Below are positions 1 to 9,517 of a stretch of 42,678 bases of DNA, piece after piece (within the stretch, counting starts at the first letter, position 1; each line of letters starts with the position of its first letter). Position numbers and translations under genes: made by a program. The stretch spans positions 1-42,678 of the forward strand of contig JADQAV010000066.1 of assembly GCA_019775845.1 (NCBI GenBank). The letters run 5' to 3'. The notes under the pieces were generated by a model that was given only the letters and a program-made list of their open reading frames with translations, had not been told where the DNA came from and ran no database searches. Origin of the DNA: Myrmaecium sp. VS I D KN 1 (lineage: Eukaryota; Ascomycota; Dothideomycetes; Valsariales; Valsariaceae).

Positions 1-865
1 CCTCACTACCCCCCTCCACCCACACTCCACCATTCCCTCCCAACCCCCAAGATACCTCGTCCCCCCCGCCCCCTCCTCAACCCCCCACCGCCGCGCCCAT
101 TCCCCCACCGCCTCCACCACCTCCCTCCCCGGCCCTCCCAGCCCCTCCCGCAAGCTCACCCACACGAACCCAACCCCATCCCGACAGCACCCCACCTCCC
201 ACAACCCGATCCCGGACCCTGGCCCCAGCGCCGCGAAGCCTGGCGCTCGCACCAGACCCCCGTCTTTGCTGCCGTATGTCCAGCCGTGGTAGCGGCAGCG
301 GAGGGGCTTGGGTTTTGGGGGTGGGAGGGGCGTTATCGGTGGGATTGGGCGTGCGTCGGGTTGTGTGTGGTTGGTGGCGTTGACGGGTGGAGGATGAGGG
401 AGGGGAAGCGGACCGATTGGCGTGGCGGTTTCGAAGGGCCGTGGTGGAAGGCGAGGGGAAGAGGATTGAGGGAGAGGATCGGGTGGTAGGACGATCGGGT
501 GCGCGCGGTGCCGGCAGACGTTGTGGAAGGCGCGGGGAAGGCCTCGGTCGCGGCTGTGGACGAGTAGGATCGGGTGGCCGGCGTGAGTGTGGTGCGTGTG
601 TGTGCCGGGGATTGGTAGGGCGGAGGTGTGCAGGAGTGGGATGTAGGTCTGCGGTGGGGTGTTAGTTGGCGGTTGACTTCTCTGTGCTTGGGGGTGGGGA
701 GTGGGGAAGCGATACGGTGTTGAAGATGGCGCGGAGTTCGAGGGCGTGCGTGGTGGGGTCTGTGGGAGGTGGGAGGATGGGCTCTTTTTCGACGGATAAT
801 GTTGTTTGTGAGAGCGTTGCGGTAAGAGGACTGATGTCCGTGTCGTCTTCTAGGAAGGGAGACAT
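1..865 (-). CDS. Rieske-type oxygenase alpha subunit (choline monooxygenase-like), C-terminus beyond the window edge
   Basis: Ring-hydroxylating/choline monooxygenase-like enzyme; the Rieske [2Fe-2S] domain passes electrons to a mononuclear iron site. Exon 1 (865-716, 50 codons) ends in ELRAIFNT. A 67-nt intron (715-649) has a GTATCG donor, an ACTAAC branch point and a CAG acceptor. Exon 2 (648 to the edge) is open throughout. It contains FHNVCRHRAHP (first cluster half, C-x-H, codons at 508-516) and LRCRYHGWTYG (second half, C-x2-H, 286-297), followed by GFVWVSL. About 70 residues separate the two halves, where roughly 16-18 are usual; the extra stretch is proline-rich. No good GT-AG intron explains it, because the only in-phase option has a poor donor and would leave too short a loop. 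The N-terminus lacks the usual LPxSWY start, so the true start is less certain than the Rieske call. The iron-binding catalytic domain lies outside the window. Substrate unknown. Confidence 0.82.
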
Positions 866-1380
866 GGCTTGATCCTCTCGGGGTTCCGCTCACGAAAGAA
901 CGGACTGAAGATGAGATGACTGAAAGTGCCCACGGCAGGAGTGATAGCACGAAGAAAGTTTATATGCGGACGAAGTTGCTTGCGAACTGGCACAACTCAT
1001 GAGAAGAGGCTGCAAAGATGCTGCACAGCATCCCCGCGGCACGTAACAGCCAGCATGTTGAGGGCTTCTGGGCGAGGTCCAAAATCATGACGGACGCGGG
1101 ACGTTGAATAAGGGATTGACCGAATCACAGGATGTGGATAGCCATGAGCCTCACGAGGAAGACGCCTTCGCATGATTGGTGCGCTTACGACGTTGGATTT
1201 GCCGGAAAGAGTTATCTTTTCCCTCCCACCCGCGCCGTTCCGCATCCTGCATATGCGGCTCCTGCAGCGTTGATCCTAGGAAACGTATGTAGACGTATCG
1301 TATCTGCTGAATTCCCCAAGCACAAGCAAAGAACCGGGGCCGTTGAAGAAGATAAGCTGGACATGATAAAGCGGAGTCCG
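866..1380. other. Intergenic, between the two tandem Rieske-family genes
   Basis: This 515-bp stretch lies upstream of the minus-strand gene starting at 865 and downstream of the minus-strand gene ending at 1381. Short open frames exist on both strands, but none has a recognisable product or splice signals. It presumably holds the promoter of the first gene; I see no clear TATA box. Confidence 0.4.
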
Positions 1381-2428
1381 TCACGAGGCAGTAGGCTCAA
1401 CAAATCTCGTCGTGTCGGCGGAGAGACTGGGTTCAGGCTTCTCATTGCGGTCCACAGACGCACTTGCTCTCGCTGCCGCCTTATCGGCTTCGTGCTGCTC
1501 GCAAACCAGCTCCAGCACTCGTTGCTGATAATCTGCGAAACAATCCGATATCAGCACCTGCAGCTTCTCCACTCGTCGTAGCTCAGTTCGATGGCTTACA
1601 GATTACGCCCCCCTCCTTCTGTGACTCCAGAATCCCATCATCATATATTCCAAGCTCCAGATTGGCCTGCGCACGCTCACACAATTCGTAGTCCTCCCTC
1701 GCCACCTGCCTCACGAAGCTGAAATACTCCTCGAATGCTGGCCCAGACTCCTTATGGTAGTAGTCGAACTCCATACGCGTGACGCCAGGGTTCTCGGTTG
1801 GCAAAATTCGGAAGGAAGACATGCCCCCACCATACACGTTCAGCGTGCAGTTAGGGAAGAAGTACAGGAACAGCCCGTCATTGGGCTTCTTGGGATCGGC
1901 GATGTGCTGGCTGAAGTTGGTGTAATTGTGCACGGTGTAGAAGGTGGTGGGGTAGAGGGTGGAGAAAGTGGGATGCGTGTAGGCGCAGTGCAGGCACTCT
2001 TGATAGCCGTCCACCATGGTTTTCCAGTTGAAGTTGCCGGGATACGAAATGCTCCGTCGGTATGGGAGAGCTGTGAAGTCCACCTTCCCCAGGATGAGTT
2101 CCAGATCGGGAAAGTAGGTGTAGAATGAAGGAGCTTGCGAGCTGATGGTGCTGAAGAGAAGCCCGGTGGGAGTGATATGGTGCCGTAAGGGGACACCAGA
2201 AGCTGTGGTGACCGTGATATCGTTTGTTATTGGGTCGTATCGGACGAGTAGCTGGACTTGCGCAAGTTCATAGTGAACTGGTTCGTCGGTTGATGTAAAG
2301 CGAGTAATGGGCCCAAGGAGGTACCAGGCTTTGAGAAATACGGCACGACGCTCTATCTGATAGACAGGAACGCTGCGGTACCAGGATGATGGAAGGGTGA
2401 TGTTGGAAGATGAGATGTTGGCAGACAT
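1381..2428 (-). CDS. Rieske-less homologue of choline monooxygenase/ring-hydroxylating oxygenase
   Basis: Exon 1 (2428-1607, 274 codons) starts with the family opening TLPSSWYRS and IERRAVFLKAWYLL, but the whole [2Fe-2S] domain is missing: there is no CxH or CxxH between residues 60 and 130. The catalytic domain then resumes at FNWKTMVDGYQECLHC. Fe ligands His147 and His152 are visible, with a likely third ligand Asp246 (AREDYEL) and Glu144 in the place of the family's bridging acid. A 49-nt intron (1606-1558, GTAATC to CTGCAG) joins KEGG to VLISDCFADYQQRVLELV, which matches the usual C-terminal helix of the family; without it the protein would stop early at 1583. The spliced protein is 332 residues against about 400 for family members. 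The reading frame is otherwise clean. It may use another protein's Rieske centre, be a non-redox protein, or be a deletion derivative of the neighbour's family. Which applies is inference. Confidence 0.8.
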
Positions 2429-3118
2429 GATCTATGAATGAGAAGAACGATCGAGGATACGATGAGACCGGCTTGCTGAAGAACATATTGGAAACTTAGA
2501 TATACGATAGATGCATCATATATACCGACGCTGGGTAGTAGGCCGATTGACAGTAAGTCGGATCAACGGGACTAAAACTGAAGAGGTAATGGGGTCCTGC
2601 AGCACCCTATTGGTACGAGGCGCATATTCACATCGCTGGTGCTGCAGTGCGCATACTGTGTGCTGAGCTTCCCGAACGCGTTTTGCAATTGTTCGACGGA
2701 GAATTTGGGTAGGAGAGGATGGAGAGGATGAGGCGAAAAGGCAAACGTATTGACCCTTGAATTTTGCCAAGAAATCAGCTCAAAAGAAGTGCGCTATGGA
2801 GTTCTGCTGGAGTTGAAGCAGTAGTTAGTTATGGAGTAAGGTGATGCGTCGAGGAGGTGAAAGCGCCGGTTGGAGAACCCCATTTTCCCCGGATTATGCC
2901 CTGACGAACTGCGGCACTGTGGTTGGCCGCTCCATAGTAGGCATGTCTTAGCGCGCACGGTTGAACTTGCCGGCGGCTGATTCCGCGCCATGTCTCCACG
3001 CAACCTCTCCACTCTCTCCACCGTCACTGGGGCAGCTCGGCCATCCCCAAGTTCAACCGTCTCTCAACCTGCCATTGCCATCCGCGATAGATAGACAACA
3101 ATTTTCAGTTTTCTTGTC
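2429..3118. promoter_or_regulatory. Divergent promoter region (Rieske-less oxygenase / complex I subunit)
   Basis: 690 bp lie between two genes transcribed away from each other. A TATATA run at about 2518-2523, some 90 bp before the minus-strand start at 2428, is a possible TATA box for the oxygenase. No TATA box stands out in front of the housekeeping gene at 3119. Short open frames here have no recognisable product. Confidence 0.45.
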
Positions 3119-3907
3119 ATGGCTTCAAACAGAGCTGCCGCGCACGCGCTGCAGTCCAGCAAGGGCCAGGTGTCGAAGATCGCCCAATTCAAGGTACGTG
3201 AGCAGTCAAGAGCAACTACTCCGCACTCCGCACTCCACACTTCACCATTCGGTGTGACCTGGCGCTACCGGAGAAATACTCATATGCAACTAACAAATGC
3301 GCCTACTTTGGCAATGTAGAAGTACACCGTCCAGCCTCAGGGCCTCTGGGCTCGGATCAACCAAGTGCTCGCCGTCGACCCCAAGCGCAGCACTGGTATC
3401 CCCATGAACCCACAATTCCGCAATCCCCCGCCCGGTGCCCTCGACCCGCGAACATACGATGATCCTGTTACGGTTCCCGCCGCAGATATCGCAGAGAATC
3501 CGTACTGGAAGCGCGATGTTCGTAGACGCTACCCGAACCCGAGTGTGGTCAAACAGGCGGATGTGGTGGCATTGCTGAGCGCGGGTAGCGCAGAAAACCC
3601 GAAGATGGAGCTGGTTGGAGAGAAGGGACAACAGGCGCTTGTGGAGGTGAAGCAAGAAGGCGAGAAAGGTCTGGCAGCTTTCCTCGAGAAGAACGGCAAG
3701 GAAGTAGGCAAGAGTGTGCTGGGTGAGAATGGACTTCCGCCATTGCCCGGTGGCGCCTGGCCGAAGAGTTATCAGTTGATCCCAGAGGAGGAGCAGACGT
3801 ATGAGGGAAAGTGAGTACTATCTTGCAGCACTTGGTTGTGCTCGCCCGGTGGATAGCTAGGTGTGTACTGACAACGCTTCAGATACCCTTGCAGAACCTT
3901 CGTCTAG
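3119..3907 (+). CDS. nuo-21.3: NADH:ubiquinone oxidoreductase (complex I) 21.3 kDa subunit, NUZM type
   Basis: Accessory subunit of mitochondrial respiratory complex I, the fungal NUZM/21.3 kDa family. Three exons: 3119-3193, 3320-3810 and 3883-3907. The introns are 126 nt (GTACGT donor, CTAAC branch point, TAG acceptor) and 72 nt (GTGAGT to TTCAG). The spliced frame is intact and gives 196 residues, close to the family length. Family hallmarks seen are the start MASNRAAAHALQSSKGQ, then KYTVQPQGLWARINQVLAVD, PMNPQFRNPPPGALDP, YDDPVTVPAADIAENPYWKR and the C-terminal PGGAWPKSYQLIPEEE. The last exon adds only a few residues, ending YPCRTFV. This is a core housekeeping gene, so the left part of the window is still conserved chromosome rather than purely subtelomeric. 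Confidence 0.95.
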
Positions 3908-4658
3908 ATTGTTTCTCCGTACTAGATCTGCTTATAGGCCATAGTAAGGTGGATTCCCAAGGTTGCCATCGAAGATACTGGGGTCCACTCAAGGTACTAT
4001 TTCTTGTTGCTGCTGTCGTTTGTAAATATTTCCTAGACGTTTTAGCGATCTTTTTCCACCGTTCCCTGCAGGTACACAGGTGCGCATGAATCTCTAATAT
4101 TGGTGTAGTCGCATTGTGGGTTTCGGTTAAGATGATTTCCTCCGGTGGTATGCTTCGCCGGGTTTGTCTGGCAGTTTCACCTGTCCCACGTGTCTGAGTC
4201 CAGCGAGCAAACGGCGGCTTTCCCCTTTTCCCTTTTTTTACGATATCAAACATTGGGCTCTGCGGTAGTAGGCGGCGACGTTTGTTGCGCTTCCATGTCC
4301 AAGTCCCTTATTGGATGTGGTCGTCCCGGAGCAACTCGCGCGGGGACGTCGCGTCTTTTGCCCCTTCGCGCTGTCGCCTTATCATCTCTTGAACATCATA
4401 CCAGCGTGCATTTGACGGACTTGACCCATTGTCCCTTACGCGCTGTTATAGACTTTCTGTACGAAGTGTGGATTTGTCTTTCGTCCCTGCTCTTCTCCCG
4501 TCTTGTCTCACAGTCATGTCCTGTGTCTCGGCGTCCCTTTACGCTGTCTCACTTTCGCCCGCCACCGGAACCACATCGTTCGCTCTCCTCCTGTCCACGC
4601 CTAAGCCCATTTCCTGATCAATCCACCTTTCCTATAAGACAGCATCCCACAGCCGACG
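3908..4658. other. Intergenic; 3' end of complex I gene and 5' region of the RING-like gene
   Basis: 751 bp without a supported gene. The right half is pyrimidine-rich, with CTATAAG near 4631 about 28 bp before the next start codon. An open frame across 4145-4681 overlaps the real start at 4659 in another frame and has no recognisable features. Confidence 0.5.
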
Positions 4659-7340
4659 ATGGCAAACCACATTCATCATAGTCAGCGCGAGCAGCCGAAC
4701 GATCATCATCCCCGGCAATTCCAAAGACCGCCGTCACTGAGCCCTCCTCGACCTATCGCAGAGTCGACTCCTCCACCAGCTCAGCAGCAACCCGATCAGC
4801 TTGCTCGTCAGATTGCAGAGCTCGGACCAAAAGACGTCATCTTTAGCTGCCACCTTTGCCAGGCCACGGTCACAGAGGTTTACGCGAGCAGGGAGAGCGA
4901 TAAAGGCTTCTGCTCGTCTTCATCCGGGCCGCAGAACGGAGATGCTCGATGGGGTCTCGGGGAACAATCTGGTGAGGGAGGACAAGGAGGTGGGAGAGGT
5001 GGGGGCTCCAAAGAGGAAGGGACTGTGACAAAGATGTGGTTGGGGGAGTGCGCACATCTAATATGCGGATGGCATTTGGACGGTGGTGGTGAGTCCACCT
5101 TTGAACTCAGCGGAAACACACGTCGGCTAATACGCTCTATAGGCATGCCGTTCCATGCCGAGGGCAAACGTCCTAGGGCAGTGTGTCCGGCTTGTGTGGA
5201 GACAAAAGGAGACAAGAGCTCGAAGGGCTGGTACTGGGTGAAGGGGTGCGGACCCAGGGAGCATGATCCTGCTATTCCACACCAGTGGTTTGAGGTCCCG
5301 CCGGTGAAGCTAGATTCCAGTATGCCGGGGTTAGAAGCTTTGAGGGTAAGTGGCGTATTGCCACCTCTCATATTATATTGACTCGGTTTATTGCAGTTTC
5401 AGTACATATCACTCATAAACTATGCGGTCAACATGTTCCGAAGGTACAAGACCGCAAAGATGGAACTGAAGGAAATCAAAGGGAGACAGAAAGAGGTGGA
5501 AAATGTTTATTCTGGGCTTGATAATGAAGTTTCTCATTTGCGAAAGAGAGTGGAAGAGCTGGAGGAGGTAAGGGCAAGCTACAATCGGCTGCAGAAAAGA
5601 ATGCCAGCAACCAGACATTACCTGAACGTGATCCCATTGATGTCGAGGTACATCCCGGATGACTTCCCCTCGAATTCTGCAGCTTGACTAAGCGTACACA
5701 GGGAGAACGAAATGCTCAAACGACAGCTCACTATCTTGGGTTACGAAACTCCGAAGACCAACTACACTTTCGATCCTCAGCGCATCTCTGCTACCATGCT
5801 AGACGAGAATCAAAAGGAAGATCATAGACAGAGTAACGACGAAACGGAGCAGGCCATCAAAGCGCAGAAGACAAACGTCTTAGCGCATCCGCCACGGACA
5901 GGAGATGGTATCCATCTCAACGGCTTTGCAAGCAAAAAGCGAAAGCTGGACGAATGGGGTTATGAACTGCCCACTGCCGAAGCTCGTCAACTTTCCAGCA
6001 GAGAGCGTATGCCCCCACCGACCCATAGGTCATCACGTTCTCCGACAAAAGGGCCGCATCCGGACCTAAAGATCTATGAAAACGGTACTTGGCGCGGTGT
6101 CACTGCAGATACCGAGACCAAAGCACGCGAGTACATGATGAGTGGTGCTTTACCATCAGCTACTCGAGAGCAAACCGTCGGTAACGGGAAACACCCGTCA
6201 GGTTCTCGCTGGTACGACCACAGCTTCAGTAAAGATCCTCGGCCTGGCTCCTCACGACATCACTTCACCCCCTCCAATGCTATGCATCTTTCTTCGCGTG
6301 TAAATCTCTCACATGGCATCTCTCCTCCAAACCTGTCTGAAGCCAGAAAGCAGCCTGGAGCGGACCCCAATCAAACTGATATTCCCTTTCTGAAGCCTCT
6401 AGAGCCCAACAAGCGCAGTGCTCTGGCCTACTCTCAAAATCCTCGGTTCGAATATAGAAATGACAATGTATTCTCTCGTGCAGTCCCGAATATGGAAGAC
6501 CCATTCCCAATACGACAAAATGTGGAGTACATGGACTATGACCAGCCCATGTCCGGCTCGACGCTGCAGGCTTATCAGCACTCCAATCCCTTTGTCACGA
6601 GGCAGGTAACCTCGGATTTGCCGGAGAACAATCAAAATACCCCGAACCTCGACAATCTCATGGGGAGCGTGGCTGGAAGTGCCACAAAGTATACTAGGGA
6701 TATGCGAACTCCGGCGCCAGCACCGAACTTTCAAGGTCATGCTGACAAGGTCGCCAGCCCATTCTTCGGAAATTTTTCAGGCCCAAAGCACGCCTTCTCC
6801 GGGCAGATCTCACAGCCCGCAGAGCCTCGACCAAGGGCATTTGAGGAAGTTCGACAAGGCTACAAGATGCCACCAGCAAGTGCATCATACCGGATTCAAC
6901 CTCCCAGTATCAACGGTCTTTCTTTCATTCAATCTCCTCACAACGCTTACAACCAACCATTGTACCGTGCGCCAAGCAGGCCAGGAATATCCAACCCACA
7001 GCAGAACTCTCTATCGACGCCTCGCCGCGGCAAGGATGGCTTCTTTCGAAGGCCGGAGGCATACGCACCGCTTTCCGATGGACTGTCCACAGCTCCCCGA
7101 CAGCCAGCATCCTGCCGACCCACTCCGGCTCCCTCTTCTCTCCAGCCGACGCCGAGTGTGAGGTCGCTGCACCGTGGCGAGGATGACATACAGTTTATCA
7201 GGGGCGCGAGAGCTGGCACGGCAGTATCGCAGTCAAAGCCCTATCCGTACCAGAAAAGCTTTGGCATTGGAAGCACATCAGTGGGCGGCGCAAGAAGTAT
7301 ATTCTCGTCCGCCGGTGTGAGGAGAAGCGTGAGGAGGTGA
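4659..7340 (+). CDS. RING-like zinc-binding, coiled-coil protein conserved in filamentous ascomycetes
   Basis: Four exons: 4659-5088, 5143-5345, 5397-5647 and 5702-7340. The introns are 54, 51 and 54 nt with GTGAGT, GTAAGT and GTACAT donors. The spliced protein is 840 residues. A proline/glutamine-rich start is followed by a RING-like cysteine/histidine pattern: CHLC at residues 64-67, then GECAHLICGWH (C-x-H-x2-C) and VCPAC. A helical coiled coil follows (EIKGRQKEVENV to LRKRVEELEEV, exon 3), then about 550 residues of polar, disordered sequence ending RRSVRR. Order RING, coiled coil, disordered tail is the order of the Zip3/RNF212/HEI10 crossover regulators. That resemblance is architectural only and I do not claim orthology. 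The CHLCQ..VYASRESDKGF and WLGECAHL blocks look strongly conserved, as in a single-copy gene of the group. Intron 1 is a multiple of three and could be retained without a frame change. Confidence 0.82.
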
Positions 7341-8324
7341 TCCAGGTCGGTGGGATCCTATGTCAAATCAACGATCGTATAGCGCGATCCCTCTTGTCTT
7401 CAACATTTACACAACTGCATGTATCGCAGACAGCTGTTCACACTGTGTTGTCTTGGCATCTGGCAGGGGTTGCATCCTTGGGAGTTGCTATTGGATGGTT
7501 TCATTGCGCACACCTCTTCAATATGCGTCGCTCTTCACTTTATATAGCTTCTTCGGCATCCAGGACCTGGCCATGTCATTGCTGCACTCCACGTTCCGAT
7601 CTTCTCCCATTAGCCTGACAGCCTGACGTTACTTTTGTGATCCCTTGAGTAACTGGCACGTTATCTATTGGAAGTACTGGAAAGATTACTGATTCAGTGC
7701 ACTGATGCCGTCTTTTTTTCGCCGGTTACTACACTTTGTACTCCACCTGCACTATATCTGCTGTCTCCACCGCCAACGACTCCCGGCCCGTTGTACCGAG
7801 CCGAACCGCCTCCCCACAAGGAATCCGTCAAGGATCGGAAGACTTAGAGATCTGCCGGTCATGGATTGGTACCGAAGAGCGAAGTCCACGCTACCCCAGG
7901 TACAATCGCGTGTTCATTTTCGAATCTGTCTTGTACTTCTGCTTATATTTGAACTCAATGATAGCAACCCTTTTCCATACCTTGTTCTCCCCTAAGAAGC
8001 GTCGAGATTCGGCGTTTCATCAACAACGCCCGGAGCCCTTCCGAAACACGCACGGATCATCCTCTCGTCTCATCTATCGCCAATGCTCTTGATCCTACCA
8101 ATTTGCAGCAGCCCGGCCCATTTAACTTATAGTGAACTCGCTCCGGCGGAGAAATAAGCTACTCTATTCGAAACGTCAAAGGCAGCCCACCTCTGCCAAC
8201 AACTCGCGCCTCTCTGCAGCCCGCATCCTGATCATGTCACGATATAACGCTTTTAATTTCCTGTCTATTATTCACGGGAGATCTTCATCCGGCCTGTGAT
8301 CAGAGTCTGGGATTCCGCGCGCGG
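7341..8324. other. Intergenic; 3' region of RING-like gene and upstream region of GH5 gene
   Basis: Nearly 1 kb with no gene I can support. Several short plus-strand frames (7337-8092) have no domain, signal peptide or splice structure. The right part is the promoter of the cellulase gene. Confidence 0.5.
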
Positions 8325-8332
8325 TATATAAA
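8325..8332 (+). promoter_or_regulatory. TATA box of the GH5 cellulase gene
   Basis: TATATAAA follows a GC-rich stretch and lies 63 bp before the ATG at 8395, followed by CAACCC- and CACC-rich leader sequence typical of highly expressed fungal secreted-enzyme genes. Confidence 0.6.
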
Positions 8333-8394
8333 CTTCAACCCAACCTTCAAAACGTAATCCCCACCTTCATCTGTCGCTCGTTCTACACAACACC

Positions 8395-9517
8395 ATGCAT
8401 CTCCTTACTTTCATCGCCGCCGCTGGTACGGCGAGTCTTGCTCTCGCCGCCCCAGTCGCCGAGCGAGCGGACCGCAAGCTCAAGTGGTTCGGTGTCAACC
8501 TCTCTGGCGCCGAATTTGGCGAAACCGCCTTCCCTGGCACTTATGGCACGGATTACATCTGGTACGACAAGTCCTCGATTGATGTAAGTTTGAGCCTTTC
8601 TTGGGTCCGCTTTCTGGATTGATGTCGATTGACTAATAAACGTTTCACCACAGACTCTCATTGACCAAGGGATGAACTTCTTCCGTATCAACTTCCTCAT
8701 GGAGCGACTGGTACCGGACAGTTTGACCGGTGATCCGGACCCTGACTACATGGGCAACCTCACCGACGTAAGTTCTGAAAGCTTTCTGCGTTAGCAGAGC
8801 CTCGCTTACCATCTGCATCAGACCGTCGAGTACATCACTGGAAAAGGCGCCTATGCCATGATCCAGCCCCACAACTACGGGCGCTACTACTCCAACATCA
8901 TCACCGATGTCGATGGCTTCAAGGCTTATTGGAAAACCACCGCCGAGCCTTTCGCCTGCAACGATCTCGTGGTCTTTGACACCAACAATGAATACCACGA
9001 CATGGATCAGTCGCTGGTCGTGCAGCTGAACCAAGCCGCCATTGACGGCATTCGTGAGGCTGGCGCCACTACCCAGTACATCACCCCCGAGGGTAACAGT
9101 TACACGGGAGCCTGGACCTGGGTGTCTTCTGGGAACGCGGACACCATGGGCAACCTGACCGATCCCAGCGACCTCTTGATTTACCAGATGCACCAGTATC
9201 TGGATTCCGATGGCTCCGGGACGAGCTCGGAGTGCGTGAACAGCACCATCTTTTCGGACCGCCTGAAGGCGGCTACCCAGTGGTTGAAGGACAACAACAA
9301 GTTGGGCTTGATCGGCGAGTATGCGGCTGGCAGCAACACTCAGTGCATCGAGGCGCTTCAGGACGGGCTGCAGTATCTGGATGACAATGCGGATGTGTGG
9401 ACTGGTGCGGCGTGGTGGGCTGCTGGGCCGTGGTGGGGTGATTATATCTATAACATGGAGCCGCCGAGCGGTGTCGCCTACGAGGCGATCTTGCCCAAGA
9501 TCTTGGCGTACATGTAG
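8395..9517 (+). CDS. Secreted endo-beta-1,4-glucanase, glycoside hydrolase family 5 (subfamily 5 type)
   Basis: Cellulose-cleaving enzyme. Exons 8395-8583, 8654-8767 and 8822-9517; introns of 70 and 54 nt with GTAAGT donors. The 332-residue product begins with a signal peptide (cleavage near residue 19, LALAAP). The catalytic domain starts at [14 protein letters not shown]. Family marks are [21 protein letters not shown], the acid/base Glu158 in [25 protein letters not shown], the nucleophile Glu267 in LIGEYAAG, and [18 protein letters not shown]. It has no cellulose-binding module or linker, so it is the single-domain form like Aspergillus eglB-type enzymes. Length is normal and the frame intact. 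A TATA box lies 63 bp upstream. No cellulase regulator site was identified with confidence. Confidence 0.95.

Noticed and set aside
286-516. An intron inside the Rieske motif of the first gene.
   Set aside because: The only in-phase option has a poor GTCCTA donor, no convincing branch point, and would leave about eight residues between the cluster halves, too few for the fold.
1381-1572. A separate small gene directly after the Rieske-less oxygenase.
   Set aside because: A 49-nt GT-AG intron joins it in phase to the oxygenase, and its sequence matches the C-terminal helix expected for that family.
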